From Nepenthes gracilis (taxonomy: Eukaryota; Streptophyta; Magnoliopsida; Caryophyllales; Nepenthaceae): DNA of 64,000 bases. A program made the position numbers and the translations under genes. Under the pieces are notes generated by a model. It did no database searches, was not told where the DNA came from, and saw only the letters and a program-made list of their open reading frames with translations. The stretch spans positions 2,508,128 through 2,572,127 of the forward strand of contig BSYO01000024.1 in assembly GCA_033239525.1 (NCBI GenBank), in the 5' to 3' direction. Shown here in pieces: positions 45,520-55,869 of this stretch. Position 1 is the stretch's first letter. Every line of letters begins with the position of its first letter.

Positions 45520-45745
45520 GAGTTTGCGTCTCTAAAATAGGGAATAATTTAACCATTTGTAATCATAGTCGTTTAATATTGACTGAACGATTATATTATA
45601 CACTATTAAAAAAGTTACTTAATTTTTATTTATTATTAAAAAAATATTAATCTCATCCATAAAATATTAATTGGATGATTGTAATTTAAAATGGTTAAAT
45701 CAACTCCTTTTTTAGTGGGGTAGAAACCCCAAATCTATACTATCA
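45520..45745. repeat. MITE-like repeat related to those near 31 kb
   Basis: Begins TCTCTAAAATAGGGAATAA and ends with the diverged inverse ..TTTTTTAGTGGGGTAGA, with internal GTTTAATATTGACTGAACGATTATATTA. It shares layout and motifs with 31519-31700 and 31735-31900. No coding capacity. Confidence 0.5.
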
Positions 45746-45981
45746 ATAATAACTAAATCATAATTAATAAATAAAACTAGTAAAATAAATTTAAAAAATT
45801 ATTAAAGACTATAAAAAACTATAATTTAATTATTTAAAATTTTAATTAAATTTAGTAGGATTAATTAATCCCACTACCTCCTACGTATACTTGCCCTGAA
45901 CAAATTTATAGTATTAACTATATAAAAATCTGTTTTTCTAAGAACAAGACCCGAGGTAAAAACATATATAGTTATAGTAAT

Positions 45982-46923
45982 TAATGGGAACGTTAGTAGT
46001 GAGTCGACTCAAAAAGGGCAAGTGATCCAAGAGTAACAACGCCCCATTTGTACCTAGGACAGTCAACGTTGTTGTTGACCAGAGAAGCGCAGCAAGTAGG
46101 TCGGGTGCGGCCCAGAATAAATGCGACCAATGTTTAATTCGGCACACGTGCACCTTCTCAAATCTCGAGAGTCGTCTATCCTGATTCTCTTCATCTCCAA
46201 GAAAAGCAATCTCACCTGTAACTGCAGTATCCTAGAATCAAAGCTTATCTCGAAATAAATGTATACAAATTAGCGTGCGATTCACAAAGGGTGATCTAAC
46301 GATCACTACACGCGGTATCTCCATGGAAGGAATGGAATCCTCCTTTCTTATCGTTGCTACCTAGAATGACGCCTATGCCCATGTTGGGGAAGGTAGCAAT
46401 CCACACAGAAGGCGGGTATCTCACCTCGTCACCTAAGAAATGCAGTGGGAGCCCACGACTATAAAGGGCCATGGAGACTCACTCCACGAGTATATTCTCT
46501 CATTTACTAAACGCCCTTTAGCATACTCAAGTTAATGAAAGCTCTCCACGCTCTCAAGCTTTTTAACGCTCTCTCCCTTTCTCTCTACTACTGGTTCCCT
46601 GCGAGTTGAGTATTGAGAGAAAACTACTTTCTACAAGTATCCACAATCCAAGCCACTCTCTCCACGAGTGTACCTCCCTTCATCATTCTCAAACACATCA
46701 CCAGCATCCATATTTGCATTCACTACATTTTACCTTCTAATTCTCAGAATGCTGTTTATTGATTTGAGCGTCGAAGTGTTTTCGGTGTGATCAAATTCCA
46801 TAGTTACCTGATCTCTTATTTGAAATTGCAGTATGCAGCATCCTAAGCTCAGTAGACAAAAACCGAAATCCGATGGACCAACTCAATCCGGACCCGTTTA
46901 AAATGAAAATTTAGGACGCACCA
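45982..46923 (+). mobile_element. Solo LTR, Tat-type (S3)
   Basis: 942 bp with perfect GTAAT duplications at 45977-45981 and 46924-46928. It starts TAATGGGAACG (TG changed to TA) and ends TTAGGACGCACCA. A CTATAAAGGGCC TATA-like box lies near 46460 and the GATTTGAGCGTCGAAGTG motif near 46760. It belongs to the same subfamily as 40381-41363. Confidence 0.9.
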
Positions 46924-46928
46924 GTAAT

Positions 46929-47467
46929 ATTAAAAGATTATCCTTTAATTCTATTATAATATTAATAACATAATATCATATTTATTAACATTTTTTATAA
47001 TAAATTAATATAATAAATAAATAAATACGTAGATAACATTTATCTAAAAAATTTTAAAAATAATTAACGAATATTATTAAAATACTTATCGTATATTTAT
47101 GGCTAGGGTGCAGCCGGTGCAATGATGTCTTACAAGTTTTGGTTAATAATACACGTATGGCATTAATGCTCATTAAAGCCTGTACATATTTCAGGCGTTC
47201 GTACATCATGTCGCCGTGCCTGCCCACAAATAATAAATAAATAAATAAATATAAACATGAATATAAAAATATATATATATATCTACCGTAATTACATTTA
47301 ATCAGTTAAACTAACACTATTCTTGAAAATACTATTTATATATTTAATTATATTAAAATTATTAAAAATATAAATTTTATTATATTTTAATTTTTACTCT
47401 TTTTATTTTCTCTATATACCAAAAATTATAATTTTAATACAATTAGATATATAAATAATACCATTTT
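46929..47467. other. Intergenic stretch, no gene seen
   Basis: AT-rich, with an (AAAT)n tract near 47228 and an (AT)n tract near 47269. A short, more balanced block at 47100-47225 resembles nothing I know. Confidence 0.45.
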
Positions 47468-48263
47468 TGTTAGATACAGTCTTAAATAAGATCAATTTGG
47501 TCTGGTAAAATATAAGGCTTACAGATGACAAGTTGGTGGAGAAATATAAAATGACTGAATTGTTAGACTTCAAATAAAAGAGAATTAAAAATATATCCCA
47601 ACAACCAACTCGTTGAACGATTAAACGACTGAATTGCTAAGAATATAAAAGATTTCGGCATTTAATGGCCTGACAGATGATCAAATTATGTATTAGATTT
47701 TAATGAATAATTATATAAATCGAGGAATAAACGGTCATATTAAACAAACAATCACAACCACTAAATGTATAGCAATAAAATTTAAGCGGTTACACACTTG
47801 TATATTGTTGAATCTCTAACCAGTATAACATCTTAAGTAAACAGTCATGTCAATTTTGAAAAGGGACACTGATTGTAGCAAATCTAGAAATACACCAACA
47901 TCCTTTAGTAATAGTGGCAAAATTTGAAAGGAAGAGAAGATAAGTACAAAGCACTAGCCTTTAGTCACTTATATCTTTTAATAATTATAGAGAAGATAAG
48001 TAATATCTTATCACTTATTGTATATAAGAATTGAATACAAATCATATGATTAATATTTTTGTCATAAAACTATAATATATAATATAGAATCAACTAAGCA
48101 TCTCCTTGGCCATTTGTTATACTTGGGCAGGTCTTCTTGAGTGGTTGAAAAACTATTGTGTTAATAGTATGGGAATTTTTCTCATGATGTTGCCCATTAT
48201 GTTGATGAGATAGATTCTTGCTACTTCCGTACTCCTATTATCATCATTACTATTACTGTGTTA
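47468..48263 (+). mobile_element. Possible copia-type solo LTR
   Basis: Starts TGTTAGATACAGTC, has a TGTATATAAGAATTG TATA-like box near 48019 and ends in a pyrimidine-rich run to GTGTTACA. Flanking pentamers ATTTT (47463-47467) and AATTT (48264-48268) match at four of five positions only. The layout fits a Ty1/copia LTR, but with no internal region and an imperfect duplication this is tentative. Confidence 0.35.
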
Positions 48264-49009
48264 CAAATTTTGAAATTCTGTGTAGATTTTTCGTTGAACA
48301 CTCGTATTTAAATAAATGATTCAATCATATTTCTAAATGTTGAATGCTTCCTTCTTAATGTTGATTGGATTCCAATACAAATTGTCGAAGATAAGTCATT
48401 AGGCTGATAGACTCCATTACAAATTAGTGAACCTTCCAACTCGAAACTTATAAATCGGATTTATCAATTGCACTAAGTCGAAGAGATGTCTACATATGCT
48501 TTCTAAACATATCTCTAATCTCATTTGCTTTGTATTATCATGTTATCTTTCACTTCTCATGTTCATGTTCAAGGAGAAAAACCCATTATCGCTCTATTGA
48601 TCTATCTAGGATAAGGATCTTTTCTCGTTCTTTGTTACAACATTTCATAGGCATTCTCATTCTAATTGTTTTAGTCATTGATAATAAAGAACCTCCGCCC
48701 CTATTTGTGAAATTATACAAAACTTCAATTATATGATCTTATTTATATATATTATATATCAGGTAAGTCTAAATACAAAGAAGTAAAAATCAAATATTTC
48801 TCTCACTTCTTACACAACGGTCCTCCCAGGAGGGCCCCACATGATAGGCAATCATACTCGCAATCATAGTTCTTTTTGTTATATCTCAAGCCTACCTTAC
48901 CGATTAGCTAGACTAATCCATCAAGTTAATTATTTCACTTACCAAGATTCATAACAATTTATGTACTAGGAAACCAATGGAGTTGCTTCTCTCGGATAAA
49001 AGTTGTTGC
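48264..49009. other. Intergenic stretch, no gene supported
   Basis: Moderately AT-rich. A frame at 48530-48736 encodes 68 residues without known motifs. It adjoins the psbC-like fragment, so some of it could also be old organelle DNA, but I cannot match it. Confidence 0.4.
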
Positions 49010-49190
49010 ATTTGAGAAGGGAAAAAGAAGAACAAATAGTTTCTTGTTCGCCAAGAAAACTATTTATTAATTTTCAGGCATTCATGTAGCTCATGCAGGA
49101 TTAACAGTATTCTGAGGTGAATAACAAAATTATCTGAAGTAGTTCATTTTGTCCCAGAGAAGCCGATTGAAAATAATGGTTTGCCATGCC
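49010..49190 (+). pseudogene. Decayed psbC-like fragment (likely nuclear plastid DNA)
   Basis: At 49085-49115 the plus strand reads His-Val-Ala-His-Ala-Gly-Leu-Thr-Val-Phe. About 23 bases later, in a shifted frame (49138-49167), it reads Glu-Val-Val-His-Phe-Val-Pro-Glu-Lys-Pro. Both blocks, in this order and at nearly this spacing, are typical of the N-terminal part of CP43, the PsbC chlorophyll-binding core protein of photosystem II. A weaker match, Leu-Ile-Asn-Phe-Ser-Gly, lies just upstream, with a short deletion. Two in-frame stops and a frameshift show decay. The comparison is from memory. Confidence 0.5.
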
Positions 49191-49236
49191 ACTTGTTCTT
49201 ATATTACCATTCATTAAGGAGAGAGGCTCAAAGTAT

Positions 49237-50241
49237 TGTAATTTTGGTTACCATAGTGAAAGGAAAGAGTAAGAAGAAGTAAACACAAGTTTTACGTGAA
49301 AAATCCTTCACAAATCGAAGAAAAAAGATCATAGGATACAAAATTCACAATAAGTCCACTATATGAAAATTTAGTTACAAAACCCTTAAGATGGAGTATC
49401 GGTTACACACTTGACAATAAAAAAGAAAAACCTCACCAGAGTAACAGGAAACTCTCCTTTTCTCACTATATGTTTTTTCCTCTTCTTTCTCACTGATGAT
49501 GCACTCCTCTCCTTTCTTTTCATACTTTGATAATTTTTATTATTTACAATATGCATATATATTATTGTTCCGTCAAATAGTCTATTCTAGACAAAATCTG
49601 TTCCTGCTATTAATATAAAGATACTCTGCACAAACAACACCATGAGATCACACATATCTTCCTGAGATCACGCATGCTCAAAAAATCTTCTAAGCTGGTA
49701 AGCATATGCCATCCTGACAAAATAGCAAACCTTCCATTTTGCCAACCTGGCAAAATGGCAAACATGGCAATTTGGCCAACCTTCCAAAAATAGAAACATT
49801 CCATTTTTCATACCTTCCAAATGGCCATCCTGAAAAAATGGCTTTCCATTTTGCCCGGGATGCATATTGCTTCCTTAGCCGGTCAATGTCCATTGACCGG
49901 CCAACTGCCTCTTTCCACCGATCAACTCTGTTGATCGAAATCTTCACCCGGTCAACTCTATTGACTATCTTCTATTCTCCGGATTTTCTCTTTGGCAGTT
50001 TGCTTTGTCAGCTTTCTCCCTGGTCATTTGCCTCTCAACTGGTCAATCTCTGTTGACTAAATTCTGCTTTCATTCGGTCAACCTCCCCATTGACTGTCTT
50101 CTGCTGCCCGTCCGACTCCATAAAATCCTCGACCATTCTACTGCAGCTAGTTTGAAACACTTCATCCAAGTCCTGTGCGGCCTTCGATGACGTCTTTAGT
50201 TTCTTAAGTTACGCACAAGGGAATGACCAGACCCAATAAAT
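49237..50241 (-). repeat. 3' LTR of the copia element
   Basis: Pairs with 51792-52843 along its length. It contains a perfect 11 bp-arm hairpin (CCATTTTGCCA at 49734-49744, TGGCAAAATGG at 49748-49758) and an inverted W-box pair at 49881-49886 and 49893-49898. The ends are diverged. Confidence 0.78.
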
Positions 50242-50699
50242 TTTTTCTCACGACCTTGTGGGGAACACCTTTGCCGTTACCCAGCGACCGTCATCACCTG
50301 TCTTCCGACAGCTTCCCCTCAATTGGGACTCCGGCGTTAGCTTCCACAAGCCTGAATGACACTTTCCTCTCCTCCACTGAATATGGAGTAATCGCACTCC
50401 CCTTTAACTCCTTTACTGCGGTCGTATCATTCTTCCTTACACTCTACATTGGCAACCTCCTCCTGCCACCTTGACCAATGCCTCCTTTGATTACCTTGGC
50501 ACTTTCCTTGACAACACAGGTCTTCATCAGATATCGTCCTAATCTCCTACTTTCCTTTGCCATTATTAAGGCACCTTTGGTAAGCTTTCACTGGCCGTCA
50601 CCAAACGCCATCTTGAAACCTTCATCATCAAACTTTTTAATTGATATCACATTCAATTTCAAATTTGGGGCATGTCGCACACCTTCAGCATGAGCTTAT

Positions 50700-51680
50700 T
50701 CCTATTGCTTGTCCTCAAGAAAACATCCCGATGCCAACAACCTTAGACTTGCCACTGTTATCTATCTTCAACACCCCGTGGACAACGGGCATGTAACTCG
50801 TGAAGTGGGACTTCCTCGGTGTTATATGGTATGAGGCCCCATTGTCAATCACCCAACTCATCTTCTGGCACGGCCGACTCTGTACTTCTCCTGCGTGGAC
50901 AAGTAGGAGGTCTCCATAGAAAGCAAAAGTCTCCTAATCATCAGTATGATTAGGTCTTTTCACATGATTGCCTATGTTCTCCTTCTTTTACCTTCTCTGC
51001 GGGCAATCCTTTTTTATTTGGCCTTTCTTGCCACAGAAGAAGCAACTCCTTTCATCAAACTTACTCTAGCTGTTGCTCTTCTCCATTTTGCTGCCTCCGC
51101 CTTGTTCCCTGGATTTTCCTCATCATCGGCTGCTGTTCGCAACAAGCAGATTTGGCCGAGAGCTTAAGGCCTCACCACTTTCCCTCCACCTTAAATCATT
51201 CATAAGCAGAGAAATTATGACTTCGTCCAATTTTAACGTGTTCTTTTCGAACAGTAACGTCGTGACAATATGATCGTACGAGGTCAATAAGGACGCTAGC
51301 AATACCAACGCTTTATCTTTCTCCTTGATCTCCTCATCAAAGGCTGAAATTTGTATCACGAGCCGGTTGAACTCGTCCAAGTGTTTCTCAAAACTCCCTC
51401 CTTTTGACAACTGCGGGCTATAAAACTGCTTCTTCATGTGCAACCTGATTGTCAAGGATTTAGACTTACACTAACTTTTTAGCTTCTCCCAAACCTCCGT
51501 TGGGTCTGATAGACCGATGACCTCCTAGAGTATGTTATCCACAAGATACAACTTAATCGTGTAGTTAGCAAGATCCCTTATGTCTTGCTACTCCGCCTTC
51601 ATCAGGTTCTCTAATTTTTCTTCCCTTTTCTGAAGAGCTTTTATCATCCCTTTTCGAGTCAAAATATTTTTCATCCTTTT
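50700..51680 (-). pseudogene. Copia gag and protease start (broken)
   Basis: Minus-strand 51455-51123 is open and reads GGSFEKHLDEFNRLVIQIS, KDKALVLLASLLTSYDHIVTTLLF and LDEVIISLLMNDLR, the UBN2-type gag of Ty1/copia elements. Further on, a zinc knuckle CFFCGKKGQIKKDC (about 51040-50995) is intact. It is followed by the protease start WVIDNGASYHITP (about 50870-50830), in which the usual Asp-Ser-Gly is Asp-Asn-Gly. Stops occur before, within and after. Downstream sequence to 50242 resembles no integrase. Confidence 0.8.
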
Positions 51681-51773
51681 TTATCAAATGATAAAATTAT
51701 TTTATCTATTGAACTGCTTTACATTGAATGGTACATTCTTCGTCAATGACGTCATTCAATTGAAGATTCACAA

Positions 51774-51789
51774 CCTGGTTCTGGTACCA
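51774..51789 (-). promoter_or_regulatory. Primer-binding site of the copia element
   Basis: Minus-strand TGGTACCAGAACCAGG lies two bases inside the 5' LTR end. It resembles the initiator-Met-tRNA site TGGTATCAGAGC used by most copia elements. Confidence 0.7.
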
Positions 51790-51791
51790 CT

Positions 51792-52843
51792 TGTTGGGGC
51801 AAAAGGCCAGTCGAACATAATGACACAACGTCACACACAGTGAAATGGAAGAGTAAGAGGAAGTACACACAAGTTTTACGTGAAAAACCCTTCACAAATC
51901 GAAGAAAAAAATCACGAAACACAAAATTTACAATAAATTTACTATGTAAAAATTTGGTTACAAAACTCTCAAGATGGAGTATCCGCTACACACTCGAGAA
52001 TAATAAAGAAAAACCTCACCAGAGTAACAGGAAACTCTTCTTTTCTCTCTGTTTTTCTCTCTTCTTCCTCACTGGTGGTACACTCCTCTCCTTTCTTTTC
52101 ACACTTCAATAATTTTCATCGTTTAAAGTATGCATATATATATATTATTGTTCCGTCGAATATTTCATTCCAGAAAAAATCTGTCCTTGCCAATAATATA
52201 ATGATGCTTTGCACAAATAGCGCCATGAGATCACCCATATCCTCATAATATCACGCATACTTAGAAAATCTTCTAAGTTGGTAAGTATGGCCATCTTGGC
52301 AAAATAGCAAACCTTTTATTTTACTAACCTTGTAAAATGGCAAACATGACAATTTGGCCAACCTTTTAAAAATGGAAACCTTCCATTTTGCATACCTTCC
52401 AAATGGCCATCCTGAAAAAAAATGGCCTTCCATTTTGCCCGAGATGCATACTGCTTCCTTGGCCGGTCAATGGACATTGACCGGCCAACTGCCCCCTTTT
52501 ACCAATCAACTCTGTTGACTGGAATCTTAACCCGATTAACTCTGTTGGCCGTCTTCTACTCTTCGAAAATCCTTTGCTTTTCGGATTTTCTCTTCGACAG
52601 TTTGCCTCGCCAGCTTTCTCCCTGGCCATTTTCCTTTCACCAGGTCAATCTCCGTTGACTGAATTCTGCTTCCATCCGGTCAACCTTTCTGTTGATCGTC
52701 TTCTGCTGCCCATTCGACTCCGTAAAGCCCTCAACCCTTCTGCTGCAGCCAGTTTGCAACACTCTATCCAAATCCTGTGCGGCTTTCGATAACGTCTCTA
52801 ATTTGTTGTGTTACCCACAAGGAAGTGATCAAATCTAATAACA
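51792..52843 (-). repeat. 5' LTR of the copia element
   Basis: 1,052 bp with TG/CA ends. An inverted W-box pair lies at 52465-52470 and 52477-52482, followed by several single GTCAA/TTGAC boxes. An (AT)n stretch near 52137 may serve as TATA region on the minus strand. Confidence 0.85.
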
Positions 52844-52848
52844 GCCTC

Positions 52849-55560
52849 TCTCAGTTAATCAAATATATTATCAATTTCGCTCGATATTACTAAAGCAGAA
52901 GGAATGAGAAAGGGAGAGACAATACTGGATGACGACCATAAGCACACTATCTTGTTTTGATAACTAAATATCGTTTACCAATAATCAATAATGATTATAT
53001 AAATCTTTATATGAAAATTATAAGAAACATTAATAATAAAATAAAAAAATTGCTAAAAATAAGATATCCTAATAATAGAATAATAAAAATTTGAATAATG
53101 CATAAAAATATTTAGTAATAAGGAAAATCTTAATAAAAAGTAATGGCATAAGAAAATCTTACCAAATAACCAATTAATGAACGAAGCTTATAATTAATAA
53201 AACCATGAAGTGAAAAAATTTTTGTCTTCATCATTTATTCTCAATTTTTATATTTATTTTAAATTTATTATAATATTTATATCAGTTTTAGCCATTGACT
53301 ATTCGGTTTATTACATTTTAGTGTTTGTTGACCCATGAGGGTTTATTACATCTCAAAGGCTTATTATCTTTATTTTGATAACTTATTTTTAAATAAATAA
53401 TTATAATTTAATTCTTTTTGAATAATTAAATTTAACTAATTTTTAATCTTTAAAATATAATTAAATCATAATTATCTTTTAAAAATATACGATCGAGATT
53501 AGAAGAACAAATCTCTCTATATAATAATGGAACTTCTACAAATCCCAACAACAATAAGTAAGATCTTTTATAAGCCAAATTGAGTTCAGAGTAAAATTTA
53601 TTTTATAAGATTTAAATATTTATAAATTATTAAAATTATAATATTATCTCATAATTTCATAAAGCTAAATAAAACATTAATAATCTATGCTTTTCAAATA
53701 ATCTATAACATTAATAATCCCTTAATTATATAAATAATATTATTTTTATAAAAAATCAAACTAATAAAAAAATAATTTCTCTAACAAAATATAATAAAAT
53801 TACATAAATCATAATCTATAATTATTTTAATAATTACTAAATATACATTACACAATTTGGGGTAATTTTCATACATATATGTTCATGCTTGACTCGATTG
53901 ATGTTGTATTATAATTGGATTAGAATAGAGCCTTGTTTTCTTAGCTTAAGAATCTAAATTACATGATAATTAAAGTAAAAAATTGAAAATCAAATTAGAT
54001 AAAAATATATTTTTCTTGTAATGATCTAAATACACGAGTATAAAAGGAAGTAGTTAAAATTATGAGTATTATTTTTATTAAATTACTTTAATTTGTTATT
54101 TTTTGTTAATATTTTTATCTTTAAAAGAATAAAAAAATAAACAAATGCATAAAATAAAAATAAATTTCTTTTAATTTACCTCTACTTTAATTTCATGCCC
54201 GCCAAAAACCAAAAAAAAAAAAAAAAAATTAGGGTTTCTTCCTCTTGTTTTGGTGAGACTATTTCTTTCGAAAGAATTGATTTAATTTATTTTAATTATA
54301 GTTATTTAATATTAAATAAATAATTATATTAATTTTAACAAAAAAAGGCTAATTAGTTTTGAAAAAAATTAAGATTGTAATGTATTTAGTATTCGTCCTT
54401 ATTGGTACTTGATAATTTTTTAAATCATCTGTTTATCTGATCATAAAATATATCAATATCAGATATTCCTAACAAACTCATTTACCACCTTCTCACTGGC
54501 CCTGCCATTCACGGGACTAGTGGAGGAGAAAACCCCCTTATTAAAATATCACGAATCCGAATCAAGTCAGGTTCTAATAATATTTTTTAAATAATTTTAT
54601 AACTCATAAAATTAAAATCCAATTAAATTAAAACAATAATCAAGTAGAAATTTCAGGCGTGACTTAACAGATGAACCACATAACCTAATATGACAATAAT
54701 AAAATTTCACTTGGTATAGGATCTCATCGGATAATCCATTTAAACGATAAAATAAATATGACTTACTCCACAAATATTATAAGGGATATGACAACCCAAC
54801 AACAATATAACCTAATGACTTGATAATCCAACTATTTTCAATATAAAACCACAAACCAAAACCCACGATCTCTCAATGTTTGAAATATAACAAATACAGA
54901 TAAAATTCGAACTAAAACTGATACTCACCAATATGATTGTGAGCACCATTGATACGTGCATCGAGTACGACTCTCAGTAGAATTGGTACTTGAGCGCTGC
55001 TTCAAATGCTCCTCTAGCACCTCCCAATTTGTTTTTTGCACTCAGGTGTACCTCAGGGGAATTGGTACCTCAGGGGCCAATGTACCCACTTTAAATTTCT
55101 TTAAAATTTTATAATATATCATTATTTTAATACATTTAATTCACCAAAAATAATATACAATACCAAATTAAATCAAATGGGAATTAGGTATTATTATTTC
55201 ATATTTGGGCTTTCGATTATTCTTAAACAATGATTGTATTTTAATTTCTTAAATATTACTTTTATATAATTTTTAAAAAAATAAATTAAAAAATAAAAAT
55301 ATAATCAGTCTATATCTATCCTACCTAAACAATAAAAAATATATCATCTAATAGATCTCACTTTATTTAATTTTATTATATCTGATTTTGATATAATTTT
55401 TAATTTTAAAATTATAATTTATTACTTATTTTCTAAAAATTAATAAAAAAATTGTCCTATATTATTTCACAATTTTAAAAAATTAGAATATAAAATTAAA
55501 ATTTTAATATAATTAGAATTAGACTGAAAATTTTTATTCCAATAGGGGCAACCAAAGGTT
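52849..55560. other. AT-rich region, no gene seen
   Basis: About 2.7 kb dominated by A/T, with no believable reading frame. Around 54950-55080 a more complex block has CTCAGGGGAATTGGTACC and TCAGGGGCCAATGTACC repeats; I cannot identify it. A poly-A run lies near 54210. Confidence 0.45.
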
Positions 55561-55561
55561 C

Positions 55562-55604
<43 letters not shown>

Positions 55605-55656
55605 TAAAAAAAGAAAGACAAAAAGAAAGGGGACCGTTGAAATACAACGGTCCCCT
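55561..55656. repeat. (ATT)n tract and a perfect 12 bp-arm hairpin
   Basis: About 13 ATT units (55561-55600) are followed, after an A/G-rich spacer, by AGGGGACCGTTG (55628-55639) and CAACGGTCCCCT (55645-55656) with a five-base loop. The hairpin recalls the CCGTTG-bearing hairpin near 31275. Confidence 0.9.
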
Positions 55657-55869
55657 GCGTTGGGAACCAAGGTTTCTGCTTCGTTCCATGTGTGTGGAGA
55701 GAGAAAGCTGCCATGCCGCTCATCCTCAGGCGGCAGTTTCCTCTCAACTCACACTTTCAACGCGGATACGTGTGAATATGGGCTGCACATTCGTCTTTGT
55801 ATGGAAATGTGATTATCATTCAATTTCTCTTGTCAAATTTCGCAATTCCCGCCCCGTTGGCCAACCCTG

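Larger units (their letters stand above)
49237..52843 (-). mobile_element. Internally deleted Ty1/copia element
   Basis: Two LTR-like repeats of about 1 kb (49237-50241 and 51792-52843) flank only about 1.55 kb of internal DNA. On the minus strand this internal part has a primer-binding site, gag and the start of the protease; integrase, RT and RNase H are absent, so the copy is non-autonomous. The right (5') LTR has clean ends: minus-strand TGTTATTAGATT and GCCCCAACA. The left (3') LTR is diverged and lacks about 30 bp at its outer end. Flanking pentamers do not match (AGTAT versus GCCTC), so the left end may be rearranged. Confidence 0.8.
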
